A DNA stretch of 35,972 nt, taken from positions 1 to 35,972 of the forward strand of contig CADBNW010000089.1 of the NCBI GenBank assembly GCA_902796025.1. The letters are read 5' to 3'. Origin of the DNA: an uncultured Eubacteriales bacterium (GTDB taxonomy: Bacteria > Bacillota > Clostridia > Christensenellales > Aristaeellaceae). The notes beneath the pieces are model-generated. The model saw only the letters and a program-made list of their open reading frames with translations, did not search any database and was not told where the DNA came from. The translations under genes and the position numbers were made by a program. Below are positions 1 through 7,785 of this stretch, one piece after another. Each line of letters starts with the position of its first letter. Within the stretch, counting starts at the first letter, position 1.

Positions 1-1626
1 AAGGGCGTAAAGATCAACGTAGTGGACACCCCCGGCCACGCGGACTTTGGTGGCGAGGTGGAGCGCGTGCTCAAAATGGTGGACGGCGTGCTGCTGCTGG
101 TGGACTCCTTTGAGGGACCCATGCCCCAGACCCGCTTCGTGCTGAAAAAGGCGCTGGACCTGAGCCTGCCGGTCATCATCGTGGTCAACAAAATGGACAG
201 GCCCGATCAGCGCTGCCGCGAGGTCGTGGAGGAGACGCTGGAGCTTCTTTTGGAGCTGAACGCGACCGACGAGCAGCTGGATTCTCCCGTGGTGTTCTGC
301 TCCGGCAGGACCGGCGTCGCCACGCTGGATCTGGATACCCCCGCGGTAAACCTCATCCCGCTGTTTGACACCATTTTAAAGCACATCCCCGCGCCCCAGG
401 GCGACGACGAGCAAAGCCTGCAGCTGCTCATCTCCACCATCGACTACAACGACTACGTGGGCCGCATCGGCATCGGCCGCATCGAGCGCGGCTCCATCAA
501 GGCCGGGCAGATGGCAGTGCGCTGCATCTACGGGCAGAGCTTCGTTTCACCCCCTGCGCGCCTTGGCGGATTGTTTGAGTTCGACGGCTTAAAGCGCGTG
601 CCCTGCGAAAGCGCAAGGGTGGGCGACATCGTGGCCGTCACGGGCTTTGGCGAGCTCGCCATCGGCGACACCATCTGCGACGTGGCGCTTGCCGACCCGC
701 TGCCCTTTGTAAAGATCAGCGAGCCCACCGTGAGCATGGACTTCGTGGTAAACGATTCTCCCTTCGCGGGCACCGAGGGCACCTACGTGACCAGCCGCCA
801 TCTGCGGGCGAGGCTGTTCAAGGAGATGCAGACGGACGTTTCCCTGCGCGTGGAGGACACCGGCACCACCGACTGCTTCAAGGTCTCCGGCAGGGGCGAA
901 CTGCACCTTTCCATCCTGATCGAAACCATGCGCCGCCAGGGCTACGAGTTCGCGGTCACAAAGCCCACCGTGCTCTATAAGGAAATCGACGGCGTAAAGT
1001 GCGAGCCCATGGAGCAGCTGATCTGCGACGTGCCGCAGGAGTATTCCGGCGCGGTCATCGAAAAGATCGGCCGGCGCAAGGGCGTGCTCGTCTCCATGGA
1101 CGGAAAGGACAGAGTGCGCCTGGAGTTCAGCGTGCCGTCCCGCGGCCTGTTCGGCTATCGTAGCGAATTTTTGACCGATACCAGGGGCGAGGGCGTCATG
1201 AGCGCCGTCTTCAGCGGCTACGAGCCCTATAAGGGCGAGATCCCCTCCCGTCCCAGCGGTTCGCTGGTGGCCTGGGAAACCGGCGAAACCACCAACTACG
1301 CCATGTTCTACATTCAGGACAGGGGAGAATTGTTCGTGGAGCCGGGCACCCGCGTGTATACCGGCATGATCATCGGCCGCTCCTCCCGCCCCGGCGACAT
1401 CGACGTAAACGTCTGCAAGAAAAAGCACCTGACCTCCATCCGCAACAGCGCCTCCGCCGAGGAAGCGCTCAAGGTCACGGGCATCCGCATCCTCACCCTT
1501 GAGGAGGCCATGGACTACATCGACGACGACGAATTGGTGGAGATCACCCCCAAATCCATCCGCATGCGCAAAAAGGTGCTGGCCACCGAGGCGCGCAAAA
1601 AGCTGGAGGCCAGGAAAAAGGCGTAA
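1..1626 (+). CDS. typA: Translational GTPase TypA/BipA, 5'-truncated by the window edge
   Basis: Ribosome-associated GTPase of the EF-G/LepA superfamily, linked to 50S assembly and to growth under cold or other stress. The frame is open from base 1, so the start and the G1/G2 motifs lie outside. The visible 541 residues begin just before the G3 motif DTPGH and include the G4 motif NKMD (bases 187-198). EF-G-like domains II, III and V and the basic TypA-specific C-terminus, ending in [11 protein letters not shown], follow. Full-length family members are about 605-615 residues, so roughly 70 are missing. A GTG at base 22 is in frame but lies inside the G domain and is not the start. A hairpin follows the stop. 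The family call is very secure. Confidence 0.96.
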   Translation, partial: KGVKINVVDTPGHADFGGEVERVLKMVDGVLLLVDSFEGPMPQTRFVLKKALDLSLPVIIVVNKMDRPDQRCREVVEETLELLLELNATDEQLDSPVVFCSGRTGVATLDLDTPAVNLIPLFDTILKHIPAPQGDDEQSLQLLISTIDYNDYVGRIGIGRIERGSIKAGQMAVRCIYGQSFVSPPARLGGLFEFDGLKRVPCESARVGDIVAVTGFGELAIGDTICDVALADPLPFVKISEPTVSMDFVVNDSPFAGTEGTYVTSRHLRARLFKEMQTDVSLRVEDTGTTDCFKVSGRGELHLSILIETMRRQGYEFAVTKPTVLYKEIDGVKCEPMEQLICDVPQEYSGAVIEKIGRRKGVLVSMDGKDRVRLEFSVPSRGLFGYRSEFLTDTRGEGVMSAVFSGYEPYKGEIPSRPSGSLVAWETGETTNYAMFYIQDRGELFVEPGTRVYTGMIIGRSSRPGDIDVNVCKKKHLTSIRNSASAEEALKVTGIRILTLEEAMDYIDDDELVEITPKSIRMRKKVLATEARKKLEARKKA

Positions 1627-1672
1627 AGCCCCCGGCTTGCTTATGCCTTCGCCCGTGGCGGCCATCAATCCA

Positions 1673-1701
1673 AATAAACGGGTCAAAACGACCCGTTTAT
1701 T
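1673..1701 (+). terminator. Perfect 12-bp hairpin between typA and recF, probable terminator
   Basis: AATAAACGGGTC (1673-1684) and GACCCGTTTATT (1690-1701) are perfect inverted arms around a 5-nt loop, AAAAC. The right arm ends in T-rich sequence but no long T run follows. It lies 46 bp after typA and ends 23 bp before the recF ATG. It may terminate typA transcripts, possibly leakily, since no recF promoter is evident after it. Confidence 0.6.
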
Positions 1702-1724
1702 TGATAATGACGGGACAGATTTGC

Positions 1725-2828
1725 ATGAAAATCAGCTCGATCGTACTTAAAAACTTTCGCAATTACGAGCAGGCGCTGATCGCCCCCTGCCCCGGCGTAA
1801 CGGTGCTCGTGGGTGACAACGCCCAGGGCAAAACCAATGTGCTGGAGGCGGTGTACCTTTGCTGCACGGGCCGCTCGCACCGCACCGCGCACGACCGGGA
1901 GATGATCCGCGCGGGGCAGGACAATTGCTATGTGAAGGTGAGCGGCGTGCGCAGGGACGGCCCCCACGACGTGGAGGTGGCCTTTGCCTTGGCTGGCAAG
2001 CGCCGCGTGAAGGTCAACGGCAGCGTGACCGCAAAAAGCGGCGAGCTGCTCGGCCACATCACCGGCGTGCTCTTTGCGCCGGAGGACCTTCGCATGATCA
2101 AGGACGGCCCGCAGGCGAGAAGGCGCTTTATCGACATGGAGCTTAGCCAGCTAAAGCCCGCCTATTACTACGCCCTGCAGCGCTATAACCGCGCCCTGAG
2201 ACAGCGAAACGCCCTGCTCAAGGACATAAGCCTTGCAAGCGCCTCCGCCGACACCCTGGACGTATGGGACGCGGAGCTTGCCCAAAGCGGGGCGGAGATC
2301 ATGCGCGAGCGCGCCCAATTCGTGGAGGAGCTGTGTAAAAGCGCAAGCAGGATCCATTCCGAGGTCACGGGCGGCAAAGAGGAGCTGAGCGTCGCCTATG
2401 AGCCGGACGCTCCGCTTGGTCAAAGCCTGGAGGAGTGCCAAAATGAGCTTGCGGCGGCGCTTTTGGACAGGCGGCAGGCGGACATCCGCCGCATGCTGAC
2501 CAGCGCCGGCCCCCATCGGGACGACATGGGTGTGTACGTGGACGGCATGGACGCCCGCGCCTTTGGCTCGCAGGGGCAGGTGCGCACCTGCGCCCTGTCG
2601 CTGAAGCTCAGCGAAGTGGACATCATGAAAAGCCTGATGGGGGACGCTCCCGTGCTCATGCTGGACGATGTGATGAGCGAGCTGGACCCGGAGCGCCGAA
2701 GGCTGCTGGTGTCCCATTTGAACGACGTGCAGACGCTCATCACCTGCACGGACAAAAACGATCTTGCGGGCGCGCAGGTGGGCAAGCTTTTGAACGTGTG
2801 CGCGGCCACGATCACGGAGGAAGCATGA
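1725..2828 (+). CDS. recF: DNA replication and repair protein RecF
   Basis: SMC-like ATPase that loads RecA at gaps with RecO and RecR. The 367 residues match the family length. Walker A is GDNAQGKT at residues 30-37, the ABC signature region has GSQGQ at 281-285, and Walker B VLMLDD lies at 310-315, followed by MSELDPERR. The ATG at 1725 is preferred because the protein then begins MKISSIVLKNFRNYE, the usual RecF N-terminus. In-frame starts at 1701 and 1707 overlap or abut the hairpin. The ribosome-binding site is weak (GGGA at 1712-1715). The stop overlaps the next ATG (ATGA). In most Firmicutes recF sits in dnaA-dnaN-recF; here it follows typA and no replication-initiation gene is nearby. 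Confidence 0.95.
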   Translation: MKISSIVLKNFRNYEQALIAPCPGVTVLVGDNAQGKTNVLEAVYLCCTGRSHRTAHDREMIRAGQDNCYVKVSGVRRDGPHDVEVAFALAGKRRVKVNGSVTAKSGELLGHITGVLFAPEDLRMIKDGPQARRRFIDMELSQLKPAYYYALQRYNRALRQRNALLKDISLASASADTLDVWDAELAQSGAEIMRERAQFVEELCKSASRIHSEVTGGKEELSVAYEPDAPLGQSLEECQNELAAALLDRRQADIRRMLTSAGPHRDDMGVYVDGMDARAFGSQGQVRTCALSLKLSEVDIMKSLMGDAPVLMLDDVMSELDPERRRLLVSHLNDVQTLITCTDKNDLAGAQVGKLLNVCAATITEEA

Positions 2829-3316
2829 AAAGGCTTGCATCGCTGCTTCTTTTGCTCTGCGTGCTGATTTCTTTTACGGCGCTTGGCGAAGGAGAATACG
2901 AAAAAGTCGAGCTGCAAAGCACCCGGCAGCAGCTGGAGGCGGAGCTTTCGCTGGAGGATATGGGGGAGTACCTTCTTTGCGGGGACGCGCTGCTTGCGTT
3001 TTACGAAAGTGGGCGGTTGCGGGCAAAGTTTCTGTACTACGAGGCGCTAAACGACGTCGCTCCCCTGGCAGAGGCCGGCTTTGACAAAGCGAGGAGGCTT
3101 AAGCAGGGCGCATCCATCGATGCCCTCACGCAGCTGCTTGGCCAGGGGCGGGAGCTTATGCTGATGAACATTTCAGACGAGGACAACGCGGGCATCCGGC
3201 GGCTGCTTTGCTGGAAGGACGCCTTGGGCAACGTCCTGGAGGCGCTTTTTGAGCAGGAGGACGGCAAGTGGGTGCTGTTTGCCCTGGGCGAAGTAAAGGC
3301 GGAGCTGGCGCAATGA
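2825..3316 (+). CDS. Small secreted protein of unknown function
   Basis: The 163-residue product has a clear Sec signal peptide: MKRLA, then a leucine-rich core, with likely cleavage near ALGEG around residue 26. The mature part is mostly predicted helix with no motif I recognise, and there is no lipobox cysteine at the cleavage site. The ATG at 2825 is supported by GGAGG at 2816-2820 and by the ATGA overlap with recF. Its stop overlaps the next start in the same way, so it is translated as part of the recF-to-trmL chain. Function unknown. Confidence 0.75.
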   Translation: MKRLASLLLLLCVLISFTALGEGEYEKVELQSTRQQLEAELSLEDMGEYLLCGDALLAFYESGRLRAKFLYYEALNDVAPLAEAGFDKARRLKQGASIDALTQLLGQGRELMLMNISDEDNAGIRRLLCWKDALGNVLEALFEQEDGKWVLFALGEVKAELAQ

Positions 3317-4134
3317 TCCGCATGATCGTCTCCGATATCGACGGCACGCTCATCCCCCTTGGCGGAAGCGTGCATCCGGATACGGTAGATGCCATCCGCC
3401 GGGCGGTGGACAGGGGCGTAATGTTCGTGCTGGCAAGCGGCCGCACCTTCCTAAACGCCGCCGCCGCCGCTTCGGGCATAGGGATCGACTGCCCGATCAT
3501 CTCTGCAAACGGGGGACGGGCGGACGCCGGCACGCAGGAAAGCCCCATCTACGAGGATCGCATGGACGAGGCGCTGGCCGCGCGGGTGTGCGAAAGCCTG
3601 ATCGCGGAGGGCTGCTTTATGACCAGCTACGTGGGCACGCGCGTCTATACCCTGCCGGAATCCAACGGCTACGGCTCCACCTGCCAGCGGGTGAGCGAGG
3701 CTAAGCCCGGCCGCTCCTTTGCAAGGCAACTGGACAGGGAGGGCATGCGCGCTGAGGGGGTGAAGGGCCCCTATAAATTTGAAGCCTACAGCGACGACGC
3801 CGAACTTCTTTCCCGCCTGCGCGTCAGATTTGATGCATGGGGCTTAAGCGTTTCCTCCGCGTTTCCGTACAATCTTGAGATCCTGCCGCCCGGGGGCGGC
3901 AAGGGCAAGGCGGTTTCGTGCCTTGCAAAAAAATTCGGCATCGCCCGCGAGGAGATCATGACCCTTGGCGACGGCAGCAATGACATCGGGCTGCTAAGCG
4001 CATCGGGATGGCCCGTCGCCATGGGAAACGCCGTAGAAAGCCTGAAGGCGATCGCAAGCGCCGTAGCGCCCCGCTGCGAGGAAAACGGCGCCGCCTGGGC
4101 GATACGCAAATACGCTTTGGGAGAGGAATCATGA
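3313..4134 (+). CDS. HAD-superfamily hydrolase, Cof/YidA-type sugar-phosphate or flavin phosphatase
   Basis: Cytoplasmic phosphatase of the Cof-like IIB HAD family, which acts on sugar phosphates or FMN-type substrates. In the 273 residues the nucleophile motif DIDGT is at 8-12 (D8 nucleophile, D10 acid/base), motif II is ASGRT, and motif IV is LGDGSNDIGLL near the C-terminus with the Cof cap between. The ATG at 3313 follows GGAG (3301-3304) and overlaps the stop of the upstream gene. The longer open frame begins inside the previous gene and is not used. Substrate cannot be told from sequence. Confidence 0.88.
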   Translation: MIRMIVSDIDGTLIPLGGSVHPDTVDAIRRAVDRGVMFVLASGRTFLNAAAAASGIGIDCPIISANGGRADAGTQESPIYEDRMDEALAARVCESLIAEGCFMTSYVGTRVYTLPESNGYGSTCQRVSEAKPGRSFARQLDREGMRAEGVKGPYKFEAYSDDAELLSRLRVRFDAWGLSVSSAFPYNLEILPPGGGKGKAVSCLAKKFGIAREEIMTLGDGSNDIGLLSASGWPVAMGNAVESLKAIASAVAPRCEENGAAWAIRKYALGEES

Positions 4135-4649
4135 ACATCGTTTTGTCAGAGCCCGAGATCCCGCAAAATACCGGCAACATCGCTCGTACCTGCGCGGCCA
4201 CGGGCGCAAAGCTTCATTTGATAAAGCCGCTTGGCTTTGTGCTGGACGACAAGCACTTAAAGCGCGCGGGGCTTGATTACTGGCACCTGATGGAGTATAC
4301 TGTATATGAGAGCTGGCAGGACTTCCTCGAGCGCAACCCCGGAGCCAACTGCTACTTTTTAAGCACAAAAGCCCCCAGGAGCTACACCGAGGCCCGCTTT
4401 CAAAGGGACGATTACCTGGTCTTCGGCAAGGAGACGGCGGGCCTTGACGAGCAGCTTTTGAAGGAGAACTACGCAAGGTGCCTGCGCATCCCCATGCGGG
4501 CGGAGGCGCGCTCGCTGAACCTGGCAAACTCCGTAAGCATCGTGCTGTACGAGGCGCTGAGGCAATTGGACTTTCCGGGCCTTCAGGACAGCGGCGCGCT
4601 TCATCACCTGCCTACGCCCCCGGAATCTGAGTGGAAGGATTATCTGTAA
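4131..4649 (+). CDS. trmL: tRNA (cytidine(34)-2'-O)-methyltransferase TrmL
   Basis: SPOUT-fold methyltransferase that 2'-O-methylates the wobble base of leucine tRNAs using S-adenosylmethionine. The N-terminus MNIVLSEPEIPQNTGNIART is typical. GKETAGLDEQLL and SLNLANSVSIVLYEA form the trefoil-knot SAM pocket. The 172 residues are slightly longer than the usual 150-160 because of a C-terminal extension. The ATG at 4131 follows GAGG and overlaps the preceding stop (ATGA). Confidence 0.93.
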   Translation: MNIVLSEPEIPQNTGNIARTCAATGAKLHLIKPLGFVLDDKHLKRAGLDYWHLMEYTVYESWQDFLERNPGANCYFLSTKAPRSYTEARFQRDDYLVFGKETAGLDEQLLKENYARCLRIPMRAEARSLNLANSVSIVLYEALRQLDFPGLQDSGALHHLPTPPESEWKDYL

Positions 4650-4655
4650 AGCAGC

Positions 4656-4877
4656 ATGGCAAAGATCACCACAAAAAAGGAATATCGCAAGCGCAGGCTC
4701 CGCTTCCAGATCGCGGCGGGGCTGATGGACTTTGTGTGGACGGTGGTGCTGGCCGCAGTGGTGCTGTTGTGCGTGCTGCTGCTGATCGAGCTGTACACCT
4801 GGCTGAAGGGCGACGTGCCCGTCACCTTCGGCACCTTTTTCGACATTGTGCGCCGCGCATTGCGCATGAATCAGTAG
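4656..4877 (+). CDS. Small single-helix membrane protein, unknown
   Basis: 73 residues: a strongly basic N-terminus (KKEYRKRRLR), one hydrophobic helix at about 22-46, then a short tail. The basic end before the helix predicts the N-terminus inside. It lies 6 bp after trmL, and its stop is 1 bp before the next ATG, which argues it is a real coupled gene. No family recognised. Confidence 0.65.
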   Translation: MAKITTKKEYRKRRLRFQIAAGLMDFVWTVVLAAVVLLCVLLLIELYTWLKGDVPVTFGTFFDIVRRALRMNQ

Positions 4878-4878
4878 T

Positions 4879-5439
4879 ATGAACGCTTCATGGCAGGGAT
4901 TGCTTGAATCGATCGGCGAATGCCGGCGCTGCCGCCTGTGTGAAACGCGCACCCACGTGGTGCCGGGGGAGGGCGACCCCAACGCCCGCCTGATGTTCAT
5001 CGGCGAGGGGCCGGGGCGCGACGAGGATCAGCAGGGCCGCCCCTTCGTTGGTGCAAGCGGGCAGCTATTGGACCGCATGATCCACGCCCTTGGCATGGAG
5101 CGAACGGACGTCTACATCGCAAACGTGGTCAAGTGCCGCCCGCCCATGAACCGCAACCCCGAGCCGGACGAGGCGGAGGCGTGCATGGACTATTTACGCC
5201 AGCAGTTCGTGCTGGTGCGCCCAAGGGTCATCGTGCTGCTTGGCAAGGTGGCCTACCGCTATGTGCTAAAGCAGGACGCGCCCATCAGCGCCGCGCGCGG
5301 CCAATGGGTGGAGCGAAAGGGCGTGTGGTTTATGCCCACCTACCATCCAAGCGCCCTTTTGCGCGATCCCTCCAAAAAGCGGGAGGCCTGGGAGGATCTG
5401 AAGGCCGCGCGCCAAAAGCTTGTGGAGCTTGAGGGATAG
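4879..5439 (+). CDS. Family-4 uracil-DNA glycosylase (iron-sulfur type)
   Basis: Removes uracil from DNA for base-excision repair. The motif GEGPGRDEDQQGRPFVG is the family-4 uracil pocket with the GEGPG signature, and YHPSALLR is the second active-site motif. Fe-S ligands are seen as C15-x2-C18, the cysteine in NVVKCRPP, and a further one in EAEACMDYL. The 186 residues match the family. An extra cysteine at 21 is not part of the usual set. The start is coupled to the preceding stop (1 bp gap) with no clear ribosome-binding site of its own. Confidence 0.92.
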   Translation: MNASWQGLLESIGECRRCRLCETRTHVVPGEGDPNARLMFIGEGPGRDEDQQGRPFVGASGQLLDRMIHALGMERTDVYIANVVKCRPPMNRNPEPDEAEACMDYLRQQFVLVRPRVIVLLGKVAYRYVLKQDAPISAARGQWVERKGVWFMPTYHPSALLRDPSKKREAWEDLKAARQKLVELEG

Positions 5440-5442
5440 CGC

Positions 5443-6417
5443 ATGTCCGTAAGTCAGATCGCGATCCGCGCGGCACGCAATAAAAAAGACCTTGGTCTGT
5501 TTTTTGCGTTCTCCGGGCCATCAGGCTATACGGAGGGGGAGGCCGCGTATTTGCGCCGCTTTGCCCCGCCGCCGGATAAAGAGCACGCGTACCTGCTGGC
5601 CTTTGAGGGAGAAAAGCCCATGGCGCGTCTGTATACCTGGACGCAGCGCGTCTTTAGCCGGGCCGAGGGGAGGCGCGGCTCCTTTTTTTCGCTTTTGGAC
5701 GGAAAGAGGGAGTGTTTTCTTCCGCTGCTTCGGGCGGCGGAGGAACTGTGGCGGCAAAGGGGCTGCGACTTTCTGACCGGCCCCATGGCCCCGGACGGCA
5801 GCGGCCTGTTTCTGGGCCAATGCCAAAGCGCCAGTGAAAGCGGCGGGCCCTTTGCAGGGCCAATGGACGCGGGGCAGACGCAGGCGCTTTTGGACGCGGA
5901 CTTTGAAGCGGTGCAGCGCTGGAAGGCCTTTTCTCTGAGCTGTCCGCAGGAAAACCGCTATGCGCCCTACGCCCAAAAGCTGCGCGCGCGCCTGGGCCTT
6001 CGCGTGCGGCCCATGGGCCGGGGCCTTTTTACCTATAGCCTTGCGCGCGCGGCGTATGAAACGGCGCAATTTGCGCCTTCGCAGACGGCGCGTCAGGCGG
6101 AAAAGCTGCTTTCCTTTTGCGATCCCCGCTTGAGCTTTGCGGCTCTGGATGGCCGGGGGCGCTGCCTCGGCTATGCCCTGACGCTAAAGGGCGAGCGCCC
6201 GCGGCTTGTCACGTTTATCACAAAGGACGTGCCGTTTCGCCGCGCCGTGACCCTGTGCCTTACGGACGCGCTGTGCACTGCGGCGCTGCAAAATGGCGTA
6301 CAAAGCGCGCTGCTTGGGGTGATCGACGCCCAGAATCAGCCCTCGCTCAATCTGGCCAGGGGACTGGGGGCACAGGAATGCTGTGAATACATGAGATATT
6401 ACAAAAAAATAACGTAA
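5443..6417 (+). CDS. GNAT-like protein, possibly an N-acetyltransferase of the YghO kind
   Basis: 324 residues, cytoplasmic. The central GCDFLTGPMAPDGSGLFLG resembles the GPMN-type loop of large GNAT-like proteins such as YghO. The C-terminal half, with YALTLKGERP and SLNLARGLGAQECCEYMRY, has the strand-helix pattern of a GNAT acyl-CoA domain ending in a typical Y-rich strand. I see no unambiguous acetyl-CoA Q/RxxGxG/A loop, so activity is uncertain. The ATG at 5443 follows GAGGG, 3 bp after the glycosylase stop. It is the last gene of the typA-recF run and a terminator follows. Confidence 0.55.
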   Translation: MSVSQIAIRAARNKKDLGLFFAFSGPSGYTEGEAAYLRRFAPPPDKEHAYLLAFEGEKPMARLYTWTQRVFSRAEGRRGSFFSLLDGKRECFLPLLRAAEELWRQRGCDFLTGPMAPDGSGLFLGQCQSASESGGPFAGPMDAGQTQALLDADFEAVQRWKAFSLSCPQENRYAPYAQKLRARLGLRVRPMGRGLFTYSLARAAYETAQFAPSQTARQAEKLLSFCDPRLSFAALDGRGRCLGYALTLKGERPRLVTFITKDVPFRRAVTLCLTDALCTAALQNGVQSALLGVIDAQNQPSLNLARGLGAQECCEYMRYYKKIT

Positions 6418-6426
6418 AACGCCGGG

Positions 6427-6453
6427 GCGGGGGCTTTTCAGCGCCCGCTTTTT
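6427..6453 (+). terminator. Rho-independent terminator after the GNAT-like gene
   Basis: GCGGGGGCT (6427-6435), a 4-nt loop TTTC, and AGCGCCCGC (6440-6448) pair with one mismatch and are followed by TTTTT (6449-6453). It closes the first + strand transcription unit. Confidence 0.85.
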
Positions 6454-6462
6454 GTGTATGAT
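6435..6462 (+). promoter_or_regulatory. Weak candidate promoter for the zinc-ribbon gene
   Basis: TATGAT (6457-6462) is a good -10. TTTTCA (6435-6440) sits 16 bp upstream as a poor -35, inside the terminator stem. This is the only promoter-like sequence between the terminator and the ribosome-binding site GGAGG of the next gene. Confidence 0.35.
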
Positions 6463-6494
6463 ATATGCGATCATTATCGCTTTGGAGGAACTAA

Positions 6495-6947
6495 ATGAAG
6501 CTGATCAAATGCCCAAGATGCGAACTCAACTACATGTATGAGAACGAGACCATGTGCTCCGTCTGCCGCAAGGACGTGCGCGGCGAGCCGGAGCCTGACG
6601 ATATGATAGAGCTCTGCTCCGAGTGCGGAGAAAACCCCGTGATCCCCGGTCAGGAGGTCTGCGCCTTTTGTCTGAAGGAGATGCAGCGCCGCAGCGAGGA
6701 ATCCCATTCCGACGACGGCGTGAGCGATCCCAGCAGCCGCGATCTTGACATCGACACCGTGAGCTCCATGGAGGAGATCGAGATGGATGTCGGCGACGGC
6801 GTGGGCGAGGACTTCGACGAGGACGACGAGATGTTCCGCGACGACGAGGAAGAAGAGGACGAGCAGGAAGACAGCAAGGACGAGGACGACGACTTAGCGC
6901 TGGACGACGAGGACGACGGATACGACGACGAGGACGACGAGGGCTGA
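6495..6947 (+). CDS. Zinc-ribbon protein with long acidic tail, unknown
   Basis: 150 residues. The N-terminal 60 hold four CxxC pairs (C6/C9, C21/C24, C41/C44, C56/C59), enough for two zinc ribbons. The C-terminus is extremely acidic: 33 of the last 47 residues are Asp or Glu, with no aromatic or hydrophobic core. The tail resembles those of the RNA-polymerase delta subunit or of nucleic-acid-mimicking proteins, but the delta winged-helix domain is absent. It has GGAGG before the ATG and lies 2 bp ahead of the phosphoesterase. A role in binding nucleic-acid-binding proteins is inference. Confidence 0.75.
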   Translation: MKLIKCPRCELNYMYENETMCSVCRKDVRGEPEPDDMIELCSECGENPVIPGQEVCAFCLKEMQRRSEESHSDDGVSDPSSRDLDIDTVSSMEEIEMDVGDGVGEDFDEDDEMFRDDEEEEDEQEDSKDEDDDLALDDEDDGYDDEDDEG

Positions 6948-6949
6948 GC

Positions 6950-7639
6950 GTGAGAGTCTACGCGATCAGCGATTTGCACCTGCTGGGCGGCAGCGACAAA
7001 TCCATGAGCGTGTTCGGCTCCCACTGGGACGGGCATTTTAAGCGCATCGGCGCGGACTGGCGCGCCCGGGTGACGCCGGAGGATCTGGTGCTGCTGCCCG
7101 GGGATCTCAGCTGGGCGATGAAGCTGGAGGACGCGCTGGAGGACATCGCGCTGGTCGCCGCGCTGCCCGGGCGCAAGGTCATCAGCCGCGGCAATCACGA
7201 CTACTGGTGGAATTCCATTTCGCGCGTGCGGGACGCCCTGCCGCAGGACATGTACGCCCTGCAAAACGACGCGCTGAACATTGAAAACGTGACCCTTTGC
7301 GGCACCCGGGGCTGGACGCTGCCGGGGGACGAGTGGTCGAAGGAGGACGAGCGCATCTACAGGCGGGAGCTGAAGCGCCTGGAGCTGTCGCTGGACGCGG
7401 CAGGGCGTATCGCGCAGGATCGAACGCTTCTGTGCATGCTGCATTATCCGCCCCTCACCGAGGCGCAAAAGGATACGGAGGTAACGGCCATGCTGGAGCA
7501 GGCGGGCGTAAAGCACGTGCTGTACGGGCATTTGCACGGGCCCTCCCTGAAGGGCGCGTTTCGCGGCGAGCACAACGGGGTTATGTACCATCAGGTCTCC
7601 TGCGACGGCACAGGCTTTCAATTGGTGGAGATCATTTAA
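6950..7639 (+). CDS. Calcineurin-like metallophosphoesterase
   Basis: Two-metal phosphoesterase, 229 residues, cytoplasmic. The full motif set is present: D8-x-H10, GD52, GNHD (N82/H83), H165 in LHYPP, and GHLH (H194, H196). The substrate is unknown; the family includes nucleotide, protein and nucleic-acid phosphatases. The GTG start at 6950 lies 2 bp after the zinc-ribbon stop, with no other start nearby, so it is probably translationally coupled. A strong bidirectional terminator follows. Confidence 0.9.
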   Translation: MRVYAISDLHLLGGSDKSMSVFGSHWDGHFKRIGADWRARVTPEDLVLLPGDLSWAMKLEDALEDIALVAALPGRKVISRGNHDYWWNSISRVRDALPQDMYALQNDALNIENVTLCGTRGWTLPGDEWSKEDERIYRRELKRLELSLDAAGRIAQDRTLLCMLHYPPLTEAQKDTEVTAMLEQAGVKHVLYGHLHGPSLKGAFRGEHNGVMYHQVSCDGTGFQLVEII

Positions 7640-7656
7640 GAGCAAATAGGACGGAT

Positions 7657-7708
7657 AAAAGCGCGGCGCTTCGAAAAGCCTGTGGGCCATTCGAAGCGCC
7701 GCACTTTT
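7657..7708. terminator. Bidirectional terminator between convergent genes
   Basis: GCGGCGCTTCGAA (7663-7675) pairs perfectly with TTCGAAGCGCCGC (7690-7702). The 14-nt loop can form a small inner GCC/GGC stem. TTTT follows on the + strand (7705-7708) and AAAA precedes (7657-7660), giving a T run on the - strand. It can end both the phosphoesterase (+) and the beta-lactamase-like (-) transcripts. Confidence 0.88.
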
Positions 7709-7746
7709 GTGTCGGCGCCCGCCTGGAAAACGCAAAAAACGCGCGC

Positions 7747-7775
7747 TTGCATTTCACATCTTACTGGTGTACAAT
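7747..7775 (+). promoter_or_regulatory. Candidate promoter reading antisense through the beta-lactamase-like gene
   Basis: TTGCAT (7747-7752), a 17-bp spacer, and TACAAT (7770-7775) in a locally AT-richer patch. It lies after the phosphoesterase terminator and just beyond the stop of the - strand gene. The next + strand gene is the alpha/beta hydrolase at 8577, about 800 bp away. The -10 is good; the -35 matches the consensus at only 3 of 6. Confidence 0.5.
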
Positions 7776-7785
7776 AGATGCCGGT

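Noticed and set aside
589..1686. 365-codon - strand open frame opposite typA
   Set aside because: Antisense shadow of an obvious typA gene; composition follows GC-rich codon periodicity and it resembles no protein.
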